Part shown: positions 8,110-14,241 of the stretch, piece by piece
How the letters are laid out: every line of letters begins with the position of its first letter
How positions within the stretch are numbered: the stretch's first letter is position 1
Assembly (NCBI GenBank): GCA_002482715.1
Contig: DLGN01000349.1
Location: 8,915-24,959 of the forward strand
Length of the DNA: 16,045 nt
DNA from: Oxalobacteraceae bacterium UBA7693
GTDB taxonomy: Bacteria; Pseudomonadota; Gammaproteobacteria; Burkholderiales; Burkholderiaceae_D
Direction: 5' to 3'
Program-made: the position numbers and the translations under genes
The notes under the pieces: generated by a model
Seen by the model: the letters and a program-made list of their open reading frames with translations, nothing else
Database searches by the model: none
What the model was told of the DNA's origin: nothing

Positions 8110-8151
8110 ATCGGTTAAAATACTGAATAAATAAACAGTGTTTTAACCGAT
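8110..8151. repeat. 42-bp extended palindrome overlapping the dinB control region
   Basis: Arms 8110-8125 and 8136-8151 are 16 nt each and match except for one position, which would be a G-U pair in RNA. The loop is 10 nt (8126-8135). The inner part is the LexA-type box. The outer part (ATCGGTTAAAA and its complement) lies outside the standard operator. The right arm ends 3 nt before the dinB ATG and would occlude its ribosome binding region if transcribed through. Confidence 0.85.
8121..8140 (+). promoter_or_regulatory. LexA-type SOS box upstream of dinB
   Basis: The 20-mer has the form TACTG, 10 A/T bases, CAGTG. Compared with the E. coli/betaproteobacterial box CTGT-N8-ACAG, the right half is exact and the left half differs at one base (CTGA). 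The centre is all A/T, as in strong boxes. It ends 14 bp before the dinB ATG, where a bound repressor would block transcription or early elongation. dinB is a classical SOS gene, so position and partner agree. Confidence 0.82.
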
Positions 8152-8154
8152 GGG

Positions 8155-9213
8155 ATGAAGCAGGTTCAGCGCAAAATTATTCATTGCGATTGTGATTGTT
8201 TTTACGCCTCTGTCGAGATGCGTGATGATCCGCGTTTGCGTGAGTTACCGCTAGCTATTGGCGGGCAAGCGGATCAGCGTGGCGTGGTAGCGACTTGCAA
8301 TTACGCTGCCCGCAAATTCGGTGTGCGTTCTGCCATGCCAACTTCTCAAGCATTAAAACGCTGTCCTGACTTAGTGATCATGCGGCCGAATATGGAAAAG
8401 TATCGCGTAGCTTCACGCCAGATCTTGGCGATCTATCGCGACTACACCGACTTAGTCGAGCCACTTTCATTAGATGAAGCGTATCTTGATGTCAGCAATA
8501 CAGATCGATTACAAGGAAGCGCAACGCGCATCGCGCAAGAAATACGCCAACGGATTGCTGCAGACGTTGGTATCACCGTGTCAGCTGGTGTCGCGCCAAA
8601 TAAATTCCTCGCCAAAATTGCCAGTGACTGGAATAAGCCAGATGGCCTATATGTGATCTTGCCAGAGCAAGTCGAACAATTTGTCATCAAATTAGAAGTC
8701 GCGCGTTTGTTCGGGGTCGGCAAGGTGACGGCAAACAAATTACACCAGCTAGGTATTCGTACCTGCGAAGATTTATTGACGTGGTCATTACCAGATTTAT
8801 TGCAACAATTTGGCAAACTCGGTGGCAGTTTATTTTCGCTTTGCCGCGGCATCGATGAACGTGCAGTAGTTCCTAGTCACGAGAGAAAATCAGTCAGTAT
8901 CGAAGAGACTTATACCCATGACCTGATCGACTTTCAACACTGCATTGCTGAATTGCCTGTGCTGTACGCATCACTAGAAAAACAAGTTGAACGAACTGGC
9001 ACTGCGAATCTGATACACAAGTTGAATATCAAAATCCGCTTCAATGATTTCAAACAAACGACAGTTGAATGTCGTGCCAATCAGCTTGATCAACAAGTGT
9101 TTGCCGACTTACTACAAATCGGCTATCAGCGGCGACAATTACCAGTACGCTTAATTGGCTTAGGAATAGGTTTAAGCGAGAAAAAAACTGACGAACAATT
9201 AGCTCTGTTTTAA
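8155..9213 (+). CDS. dinB: DNA polymerase IV (Y-family translesion polymerase)
   Basis: 352 residues, the usual length. The N-terminal palm begins IIHCDCDCFYASVEM with metal ligand D12. The second catalytic site is D107/E108 in SLDEAYLD. The SAGVAPNKFLAKIASDWNKPDG block and the helix-hairpin-helix region (FGVGKVTANKLHQLGI) are typical of DinB. The C-terminus is exactly QLALF, a canonical sliding-clamp binding motif. It performs error-prone synthesis past lesions, working with the beta clamp. The ATG at 8155 is the only sensible start because the conserved palm begins 7 residues later; the Shine-Dalgarno is a weak GATGGG inside a palindrome. A LexA-type box directly upstream indicates SOS control. 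The stop codon overlaps the end of a palindromic repeat element, but the protein is complete. Confidence 0.97.
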   Translation: MKQVQRKIIHCDCDCFYASVEMRDDPRLRELPLAIGGQADQRGVVATCNYAARKFGVRSAMPTSQALKRCPDLVIMRPNMEKYRVASRQILAIYRDYTDLVEPLSLDEAYLDVSNTDRLQGSATRIAQEIRQRIAADVGITVSAGVAPNKFLAKIASDWNKPDGLYVILPEQVEQFVIKLEVARLFGVGKVTANKLHQLGIRTCEDLLTWSLPDLLQQFGKLGGSLFSLCRGIDERAVVPSHERKSVSIEETYTHDLIDFQHCIAELPVLYASLEKQVERTGTANLIHKLNIKIRFNDFKQTTVECRANQLDQQVFADLLQIGYQRRQLPVRLIGLGIGLSEKKTDEQLALF

Positions 9214-9387
9214 CCCAGAATTTCCATTAGGATTTGAGACGATGGTGGATGCACTTTTCGAGGCAGTTTTTACGTGAATGAGGAGCTAATAGCTAGCTAT
9301 TAGCAACGAAGAGCGAAAAAAATGACCGAAAATGCGCCGCCAGCGCTCAAATAGCGTCGAAGACGCGCCTAATGGAAAATCTGGGTT
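9212..9387. repeat. 176-bp imperfect palindromic (MITE/REP-like) repeat element
   Basis: The ends are 20-nt inverted repeats with one mismatch (9212-9231, AACCCAGA...CATTAGG; complement at 9368-9387). The centre (9285-9304) is a perfect 20-bp palindrome with half-site GCTAATAGCT. Between them the arms are also related: ATTTGAG (9232-9238) pairs with CTCAAAT (9346-9352), and GCACTTTTCGAGG on the left resembles the complement of CCGAAAATGCGC on the right. The right arm has 15 extra bases (9353-9367) that form their own GCGTC-GAA-GACGC hairpin. There is no open reading frame of note. The left end starts inside the dinB stop codon, and the right end lies 26 bp from the stop of the convergent ATP-grasp gene. 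It resembles a non-coding mobile repeat and may also end transcription from both sides. Confidence 0.72.
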
Positions 9388-9413
9388 TAATCCTTCATCC
9401 TGATACTTTTTAC

Positions 9414-10667
9414 TTAGGCAGATGGTGTTGGCGCAGATCCATTCGTCTCTGCCGTCGCAATCAACAACTGACGAAATGCGGCAAACAATTTTTGCATTGG
9501 TTCTTGCTTATACGGGAACATCTCAATTGGGTCCATCGCGTGCACGATCATATCGCTATCAACTTCGAAAATCAGCAACTTACCATCGCTCGTTTCACCA
9601 CAATCGATACCAACGTAATCTAAACCCGTTCGTTGGTGTATTTCGGCAAAGGCTTGCGCATGTCTTTGTGCAAAACCAGTCTCAAAATTTTGCATGAAGT
9701 GCGCTTCTTCCACGCGTTTCTCTGCACTCTCTGTCATTCCTGCGTTCAGATAATGAATCATCCAATGCGTCGATATACCCATGTGCGAGATGAACGGCTG
9801 GCCATCAATCAACATAATTCGATACTTACGAAATAAGCCATCGGCACTACGATAGTCGACAAACCGCGCAATATAAAATTCTTCCACCGGTACGGCTTGC
9901 AAATAATCTGCAACCGCATCTACCGACGTCACTTTACGCAAACCTTGCCCGGCATGTGAGCCAAGTGGACGCGCGATGATAGGAAAATCCGTATCAGTAA
10001 TCAAATCACTGAGCACAATATGTCCATCAGCCAGTGCTTGCATCTGTTGACGACTAACTCGCGCCGCTGTCGGCATTTCCAACTGGGCGGCTGGCTGTAA
10101 TAGATGGCAGGCACGATCTCTACCTAATTCAGCGATTCGGATTGGCAAATTTAAAACCGGACGATGCCAGTTCTTTAGTATCTCCTGCAAATCAATCAGC
10201 AAATCGCGCTTGTCATCAGCTTCACCGATCGCGACCAGCAATACATCGTGCTCGGGAAGTTCGTGAATTGCCGGAATTCCCGCACCGACGTACCAAAGCT
10301 CAAGATCGATGTCAGAATTTTCTACCAAAAACTCAACTGGCGTATTAGCCATTAAATCGCCATTCGTCATCAATACCAATAGCTTCAATTTTGCAGTTGT
10401 ATTGGATGGAATTTGGTACAAAGCTTGAGTCTGCAAAGCCAGCATTTGCGTCGACAATGCGGTATCACGATGCCCCAACAGCAACAAGACCGTCGCCAAA
10501 TCCATATACGCATGCGCGTCATCTGGATTATTCTTCGCACGCTCCAATAATCCGGCGGCAATTGGCTTCATATCTTCCTCGGCAAACGCCTTGCGCATTA
10601 GCGGAGCTAATCCAATTAAGGCTGGCATCGTAGGAGCGGAATTTGCTGCCTGATCTGAAATCGTCAT
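9414..10667 (-). CDS. TPR plus ATP-grasp domain protein (putative carboxylate-amine ligase)
   Basis: 417 residues. The first about 95 residues are helical, with a TPR-like unit (about 34-85: AAGLLERAKNNPDDAHAYMD, then LLLLGHRDTALSTQ). A Rossmann-like preATP-grasp part follows (about 110-180, DVLLVAIGEADDKRD). The ATP-grasp domain runs about 205-390. It has the IIARPLGSHAGQGL segment (230-243) for the Gly-rich lid, the basic strand FRKYRIMLIDGQPF, and the metal-site strand GLDYVGID...LLIFEVDSDMIVH with E368 and D370 (Asp where Asn is usual). Such enzymes activate a carboxylate as acyl phosphate and join it to an amine or thiol. It is cytoplasmic. The gene starts 10 bp after the stop of the upstream PLP decarboxylase gene, so an amine from that enzyme is a plausible substrate (inference). 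The Shine-Dalgarno is weak, consistent with coupling. Confidence 0.83.
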   Translation of the reverse strand: MTISDQAANSAPTMPALIGLAPLMRKAFAEEDMKPIAAGLLERAKNNPDDAHAYMDLATVLLLLGHRDTALSTQMLALQTQALYQIPSNTTAKLKLLVLMTNGDLMANTPVEFLVENSDIDLELWYVGAGIPAIHELPEHDVLLVAIGEADDKRDLLIDLQEILKNWHRPVLNLPIRIAELGRDRACHLLQPAAQLEMPTAARVSRQQMQALADGHIVLSDLITDTDFPIIARPLGSHAGQGLRKVTSVDAVADYLQAVPVEEFYIARFVDYRSADGLFRKYRIMLIDGQPFISHMGISTHWMIHYLNAGMTESAEKRVEEAHFMQNFETGFAQRHAQAFAEIHQRTGLDYVGIDCGETSDGKLLIFEVDSDMIVHAMDPIEMFPYKQEPMQKLFAAFRQLLIATAETNGSAPTPSA

Positions 10668-10677
10668 GGAAGTATCT

Positions 10678-12138
10678 TTAATTTAAGCTGTCATTGGAAC
10701 TACTCAGTTGATCGCCAAAACGTAAAGCGGCATCTAGCATTTGATCGATATCTTGCTTGCCAGTGCGGTGATTCACAATTGCCGCACGTATCGCTAATTG
10801 ACCGTGCACCTTGGTCGTTGACGGCGCAGCGATACCTGACTCATGCAACTCAAATACAATATCGCGATTCAAGACATCAAGATCCTGATCTGAGGCGCGA
10901 TAACGGAAACAAACAATATTTAAATTCACCGGTGCCAGTAATTCTAGTTTTGGCTCATTCACTATGCGCTGTTGAAGATATTGCGCAAGTTCACAAGTAT
11001 GCGCAATCATTCGTCCTAATTGTTCAACCCCATATACTTGTATGGTGAACCATGCCTTGAGTGCGCGAAAACCTCGCGATAAATCGGGACCAAAATCGCA
11101 GGGCCAACGCTCACCAGCGGCGATACCACGACTCTCACGCTTTAGGTAACTGGTCGGCGTAGCAAAGGTATCAAAATGCGCCTGTCCATCGCGCACCAAA
11201 ATGTAACCAGCATCATATTGAACTTGTGCCCATTTATGAAAATCGAAAGCGATAGAATCTGCGCGTTCGATCCCTTTTAAGCGTGGTGCAATTTCATCAG
11301 ATAACATCGCTAAAGCACCGTATGCCCCATCAATGTGAAACCATAATGCATGCCGTTGCGCGATATCCGCAATCGTATTTAAATCATCAATCGCGCCAAC
11401 ATCCACCGTGCCCGCCGTACCTGCAATCAAGAACGGAGTAAAGCCCGCAGCACGATCGGCCTCAATTTGTTTTTCCAATTCTTGCATATCCATGGAAAAA
11501 TCAGCCTTGACCGGGATCAAACGTAAGGCATCTATACCAATGCCTGCCATATCAATCGCTTGTGATACACAGGCATGGGCGCCAACGGACGCATAGGCAA
11601 TCAGATTTTTCCCGCTGTTGGTGATGCCGACACGACGACTCGCAAGACCCAAGACTTTGGTGCGAGCAACCAAGACGGCAATAAAATTGGCAATCGATGT
11701 CCCAGTGACAAATAGACCACTCGCGCTGGATGGAAACTGGAACAATTCACGCATCCACTGTGTCACTTGCTTTTCGACTTCGATAGGCATTTGATCGCGT
11801 CCACCCAAATTCGCATTCAAACCAGCGGCTAACATTTCCGCCAACATGCCAACTGGCGTGCCGCCGCCTTGCACCCAGCCCATAAATCCAGGATGTGAAT
11901 TGCCCACTGCGTAAGGCAAGACTTCTTGCATAAAGCGTTGATGTACCTGCGCCAAATCACTAGCTTGTGAGGGCAAGCTCTGTTGAAATTGTCCTCTGAC
12001 TTGATCAGGAATATTTTGCCAGACGGGGCGCTCGCGAATACCTTCAATATAGTCGAGCATATCATCGAGCATACGATGACCTTCAGCGCGCAGGCTGGTC
12101 CAGTCTTGTGGGTCTAGGCTATGAGAATTTTCGGTCAT
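10678..12138 (-). CDS. Pyridoxal-phosphate-dependent group II amino acid decarboxylase
   Basis: 486 residues from the ATG at 12138, the normal length of the aromatic-L-amino-acid/glutamate decarboxylase-like family. The PLP lysine is K302 in FDFHKW. The Asp contacting the pyridine nitrogen is D270 in HIDGAYG. The ring-stacking His lies in SVGAHACVSQA. The N-terminal PAVGNSHPGFMGWV-like block and GTAGTVDVGAID are typical. The reaction should be decarboxylation of an amino acid to an amine; aromatic amino acids are one option, but the motifs do not fix the substrate, and aldehyde-forming relatives exist. The frame is open from a TTG at 12207, but that extension covers a hairpin and adds residues unlike the family, so the ATG before TENSHSLDPQDW is preferred. 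It probably forms an operon with the ATP-grasp gene 10 bp downstream. Confidence 0.92.
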   Translation of the reverse strand: MTENSHSLDPQDWTSLRAEGHRMLDDMLDYIEGIRERPVWQNIPDQVRGQFQQSLPSQASDLAQVHQRFMQEVLPYAVGNSHPGFMGWVQGGGTPVGMLAEMLAAGLNANLGGRDQMPIEVEKQVTQWMRELFQFPSSASGLFVTGTSIANFIAVLVARTKVLGLASRRVGITNSGKNLIAYASVGAHACVSQAIDMAGIGIDALRLIPVKADFSMDMQELEKQIEADRAAGFTPFLIAGTAGTVDVGAIDDLNTIADIAQRHALWFHIDGAYGALAMLSDEIAPRLKGIERADSIAFDFHKWAQVQYDAGYILVRDGQAHFDTFATPTSYLKRESRGIAAGERWPCDFGPDLSRGFRALKAWFTIQVYGVEQLGRMIAHTCELAQYLQQRIVNEPKLELLAPVNLNIVCFRYRASDQDLDVLNRDIVFELHESGIAAPSTTKVHGQLAIRAAIVNHRTGKQDIDQMLDAALRFGDQLSSSNDSLN

Positions 12139-12156
12139 GACTCTGTTATCGCTATG

Positions 12157-12182
12157 AAAATTTGCCCAAATAGATGGGCAAA
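12157..12182 (-). terminator. Hairpin with T-run between the metalloprotease and decarboxylase genes
   Basis: Read on the minus strand, an 8-bp perfect stem (TTTGCCCA against TGGGCAAA) with a 6-nt loop is followed by TTTTC. It lies 66 bp beyond the metalloprotease stop and 18 bp before the decarboxylase ATG. It probably ends the flaG-metalloprotease transcript. If the decarboxylase promoter lies upstream of it, it would instead act as a leader attenuator. Confidence 0.6.
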
Positions 12183-12248
12183 ATCGAATGAAGCCGAAGG
12201 ATAGCAACTATTTTGTGTTTCTGCCGCAAACATCAAAGCAGACACTGT

Positions 12249-13223
12249 TTAGGAACAAAACAATTGCTCAAAGATCTTTGCTTTTTGCTGTGATCGTGGA
12301 CTTGCCCAATAATCTGAAAAACTAAAAATTATCTGATCACGATGGCAAATCTGGATACACCAAGGTTTACCCATCAACACAACATGCACATACGTAGCGA
12401 AACTCTCGGCGAAATCCTCATACACCGTCGTTGCAGCATACAGAGTAGAGAAGCCAGTACCACTCAAGGCCTGATAGATCGCTAACATTTGCGATGCGTT
12501 CAATTGAGCTTGACTGTAATAAATGATATTAGAACGGTGTTCAAAATTATGCCGAATTAAAGGAATGATTTCACCATTCATCGCAATTTGCCAACAAATC
12601 GACAAGAAACTGTACTCTTCCGTATCCTTAAATTTCTGCGAACCTATCCACCAATTTGGTAGATAAGTTGTATTGATGCTGAGTACATGACCAAATTCAT
12701 GCAATAGCAGATATTGCAAAGCTTGCTTACGTTGATCTTGCTCAGGTTCTGCTATGTTTGCCAGCAAAGTGTATTCTGCACTGGTGTTGAATGGGCTTGA
12801 TTCTTTCCATGCCATCCAACTATTTGCAGTTCGCGATAAGAAAGCGTTTGAGTCTAGCAAGACTATGGCACCAAGCATGTTGCCATCGATATCGAAAATC
12901 ACATCGGTAATAGCAGATGAACCGACACCAGTAGCTAAAAAAACACCTAACAACTTAGGCTCAAGCTTAGCCTTGACTTGCTCGGGAAGCTCGGCGATTG
13001 CGGATCGAATGTCAGTCAACAAAGCCGAGTTTAATGAAGAAACATGATCCGTCTGATTGATACTGGGAGTGAGTGCGGGTTCGATTGCAGAACCACTCTC
13101 GCGGGCATTCACTTGTTTGACATAATCAATAACTTCCGCTGGGGCAGCGGTGATTCTTTGCGCGAATGGAAGCTGTGCTTGCTTGCGCCAAAATTGCGGG
13201 TTGGAACTGCTAATCACAAGCAA
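12249..13223 (-). CDS. HEFGH zinc metalloprotease (zincin), function unknown
   Basis: About 324 residues. The zinc site is HEFGH at 175-179 (LLLHEFGHVLSI). About 90 residues later YEDFAESFATYVH offers E269 or E273 as third ligand, a spacing and motif of gluzincins; the FAE.F element resembles anthrax-lethal-factor-like peptidases. The region before it (about 95-125, FDIDGNMLGAIVLLDSNAF) looks like a small domain of its own. Neither signal peptide nor membrane segment is visible. No ATG is available in the first 100 residues: the frame follows a TGA directly with TTG (13223), and GTG (13217) is the next option, so the start is uncertain. It lies about 25 bp after flaG on the same strand with no terminator between, so it is probably transcribed from the flagellar sigma promoter. 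I do not recognise a named family; the catalytic class is well supported, the substrate unknown. Confidence 0.78.
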   Translation of the reverse strand: MLVISSSNPQFWRKQAQLPFAQRITAAPAEVIDYVKQVNARESGSAIEPALTPSINQTDHVSSLNSALLTDIRSAIAELPEQVKAKLEPKLLGVFLATGVGSSAITDVIFDIDGNMLGAIVLLDSNAFLSRTANSWMAWKESSPFNTSAEYTLLANIAEPEQDQRKQALQYLLLHEFGHVLSINTTYLPNWWIGSQKFKDTEEYSFLSICWQIAMNGEIIPLIRHNFEHRSNIIYYSQAQLNASQMLAIYQALSGTGFSTLYAATTVYEDFAESFATYVHVVLMGKPWCIQICHRDQIIFSFSDYWASPRSQQKAKIFEQLFCS

Positions 13224-13248
13224 TCACAAATAATGACAAGTTTAATAT

Positions 13249-13620
13249 TCAAGCTTGATCCCGTAACAACATCCCATTTTTCTTATCCAAATCTTTCGCC
13301 ATCTCCAACACTTCTTTCGACGGGATTTGACGGATCACTGTATTGGTTTCTTTGTCCACAATCTGCACTAAAACCTTACCAGATTCCTGATCTAAATTGA
13401 GATTAATACTATTGTTAGCATTTAAGAATTGATTAATCACTTCGACTGATTTTTTTAACTCAGCATCACTGACCGTATCGGCGACTTCCTCTGTAGATTC
13501 CAACTTCACAGCAGGAGATTTGCTTACTTCTCTTGTTGCAACCCGCGTTTCGGACGAAGCAGAAGAACCGACAACACCGGGCACGCGCGATACTGCTGCG
13601 GTAATTTGATTGATGCTCAT
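13249..13620 (-). CDS. flaG: FlaG family flagellar protein
   Basis: 123 residues. The N-terminal half is polar and probably disordered. The C-terminal half (about 52-120) carries the FlaG signature: a helix (ELKKSVEVINQFLNA), then two strands with LDQESGKVLVQIVDKETNTVIRQIPSKEVL, the IRQIPS core being at 96-101. FlaG proteins affect flagellar filament length or are associated with filament assembly. The frame is open from a TTG at 13632, but GGGGAAGAGA directly before the ATG at 13620 serves as ribosome binding site and the conserved start is MSINQI, so 13620 is chosen. A near-consensus sigma-28 promoter lies about 60 bp upstream. No flagellin gene is adjacent in the window; instead a metalloprotease gene follows at about 25 bp. 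Confidence 0.93.
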   Translation of the reverse strand: MSINQITAAVSRVPGVVGSSASSETRVATREVSKSPAVKLESTEEVADTVSDAELKKSVEVINQFLNANNSINLNLDQESGKVLVQIVDKETNTVIRQIPSKEVLEMAKDLDKKNGMLLRDQA

Positions 13621-13682
13621 TCTCTTCCCCAATACTTATTCAAAACCAATTAGATTTTTTTACGGATTACCCCATATAGTGA

Positions 13683-13709
13683 TTATCGGATCGATTCACG
13701 AAAAGTTTA
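13683..13709 (-). promoter_or_regulatory. Sigma-28 (FliA) type promoter for flaG and the metalloprotease gene
   Basis: On the minus strand the sequence reads TAAACTTT, then 11 bp, then TCCGATAA. The class 3 flagellar consensus is TAAAGTTT-N11-GCCGATAA, so each box matches 7 of 8 with the exact spacer. Transcription would start near 13675, giving a leader of roughly 55 nt before the flaG ATG. Match quality and the gene it serves support each other. Confidence 0.87.
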
Positions 13710-13934
13710 ATTGAATCATAGAAAATTCATGATTCACGACATGCCCAATTCGAGCATTTCAAATTGGCATTGCGCTATTACAAGGACATAATTAGACATA
13801 CTAAACAGCGCAAAAAATCACGCCTATCGTCGCCAATTGCATAATGAATAATTGAAGGCAGCAAAAGTCAGCCTATGCATCAGCAATTTGTGAGGCTGCA
13901 AGAAACGCTGTATTAGGAGGGAGAAAACGATGAT
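13710..13934. other. Intergenic region upstream of flaG and downstream of tRNA-Arg
   Basis: Together with the flaG promoter and leader this makes a stretch of over 300 bp without a protein gene. It holds an inverted repeat GAATCAT/ATGATTC (13713-13719, 13729-13735), a 9-bp direct repeat GATTCACGA (13693-13701 and 13731-13739), and an imperfect stem (TGCCCAATT at 13742-13750 against AATTGGCA at 13762-13769). A weak stem (CAGCCT 13869-13874, AGGCTG 13893-13898), followed on the minus strand by ACTTTTG, may end the tRNA transcript. No coding signal was seen. Confidence 0.5.
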
Positions 13935-14011
13935 TGGTGCGCCAGACACGATTCGAACGTGCGACCCCAGCCTTCGGAGGGCTGTACTCTATCCATCTGA
14001 GCTACTGGCGC
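13935..14011 (-). tRNA. tRNA-Arg, anticodon CCG
   Basis: A full 77-nt cloverleaf on the minus strand. The acceptor stem is GCGCCAG/CTGGCGC with discriminator A and encoded CCA. The D stem is GCTC/GAGT, the anticodon stem CAGCC/GGCTG with loop CTCCGAA (anticodon CCG, 13975-13977), the variable loop GGGTC, and the T arm GCACG-TTCGAAT-CGTGT with one G-T pair. It reads the CGG arginine codon. Confidence 0.97.
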
Positions 14012-14037
14012 TATGAGAAATACAAAAAGAGGCGCGT

Positions 14038-14043
14038 ATTCTA
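14038..14043 (-). promoter_or_regulatory. Candidate -10 box of the tRNA-Arg gene
   Basis: On the minus strand TAGAAT is followed by ACGCGCC, a GC-rich discriminator typical of stable-RNA promoters under stringent control. It ends 26 bp before the mature 5' end. The -35 region is poor. Confidence 0.4.
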
Positions 14044-14163
14044 CCGCAATTTACTCAGAAGCTCTTTAGCAATTCTTGGCTATTTTGTGGAATTATTCTT
14101 TAATTGAACCGACTCTGATGCTGCAAAAGCCGATTTTTCATTCCAAAATACAGGCTTTAGCTC

Positions 14164-14169
14164 TATAAT
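14164..14169 (+). promoter_or_regulatory. Candidate -10 box of the cytochrome c gene
   Basis: A perfect TATAAT lies 72 bp before the cytochrome ATG. The -35 candidate at the right spacing (TTCCAA, 14141-14146) is weak. Confidence 0.4.
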
Positions 14170-14241
14170 CTGATGTTTTACGCTTAGCACGATTGAATGT
14201 GCTGCGAGCAAACTTCACATCATTTTTGTATCGAGGAAACC

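Noticed and set aside
8110..8151. The 16-bp palindrome as a rho-independent terminator of the DUF481 gene
   Set aside because: It is not followed by a T-run (GGGATG comes next) and its centre is a LexA-type box, so an operator role fits better.
12139..12207. TTG start extending the decarboxylase by 23 residues
   Set aside because: The extension runs through a terminator-like hairpin and has no family resemblance; the ATG at 12138 fits.
13930..14016. A 28-codon plus-strand ORF with a perfect AGGAGG 9 nt upstream, antisense to the tRNA
   Set aside because: It is read through the complement of tRNA-Arg; its DTIRTCDPSLRRAVLYPSELLA-like product is the usual artefact of translating a tRNA antisense strand.
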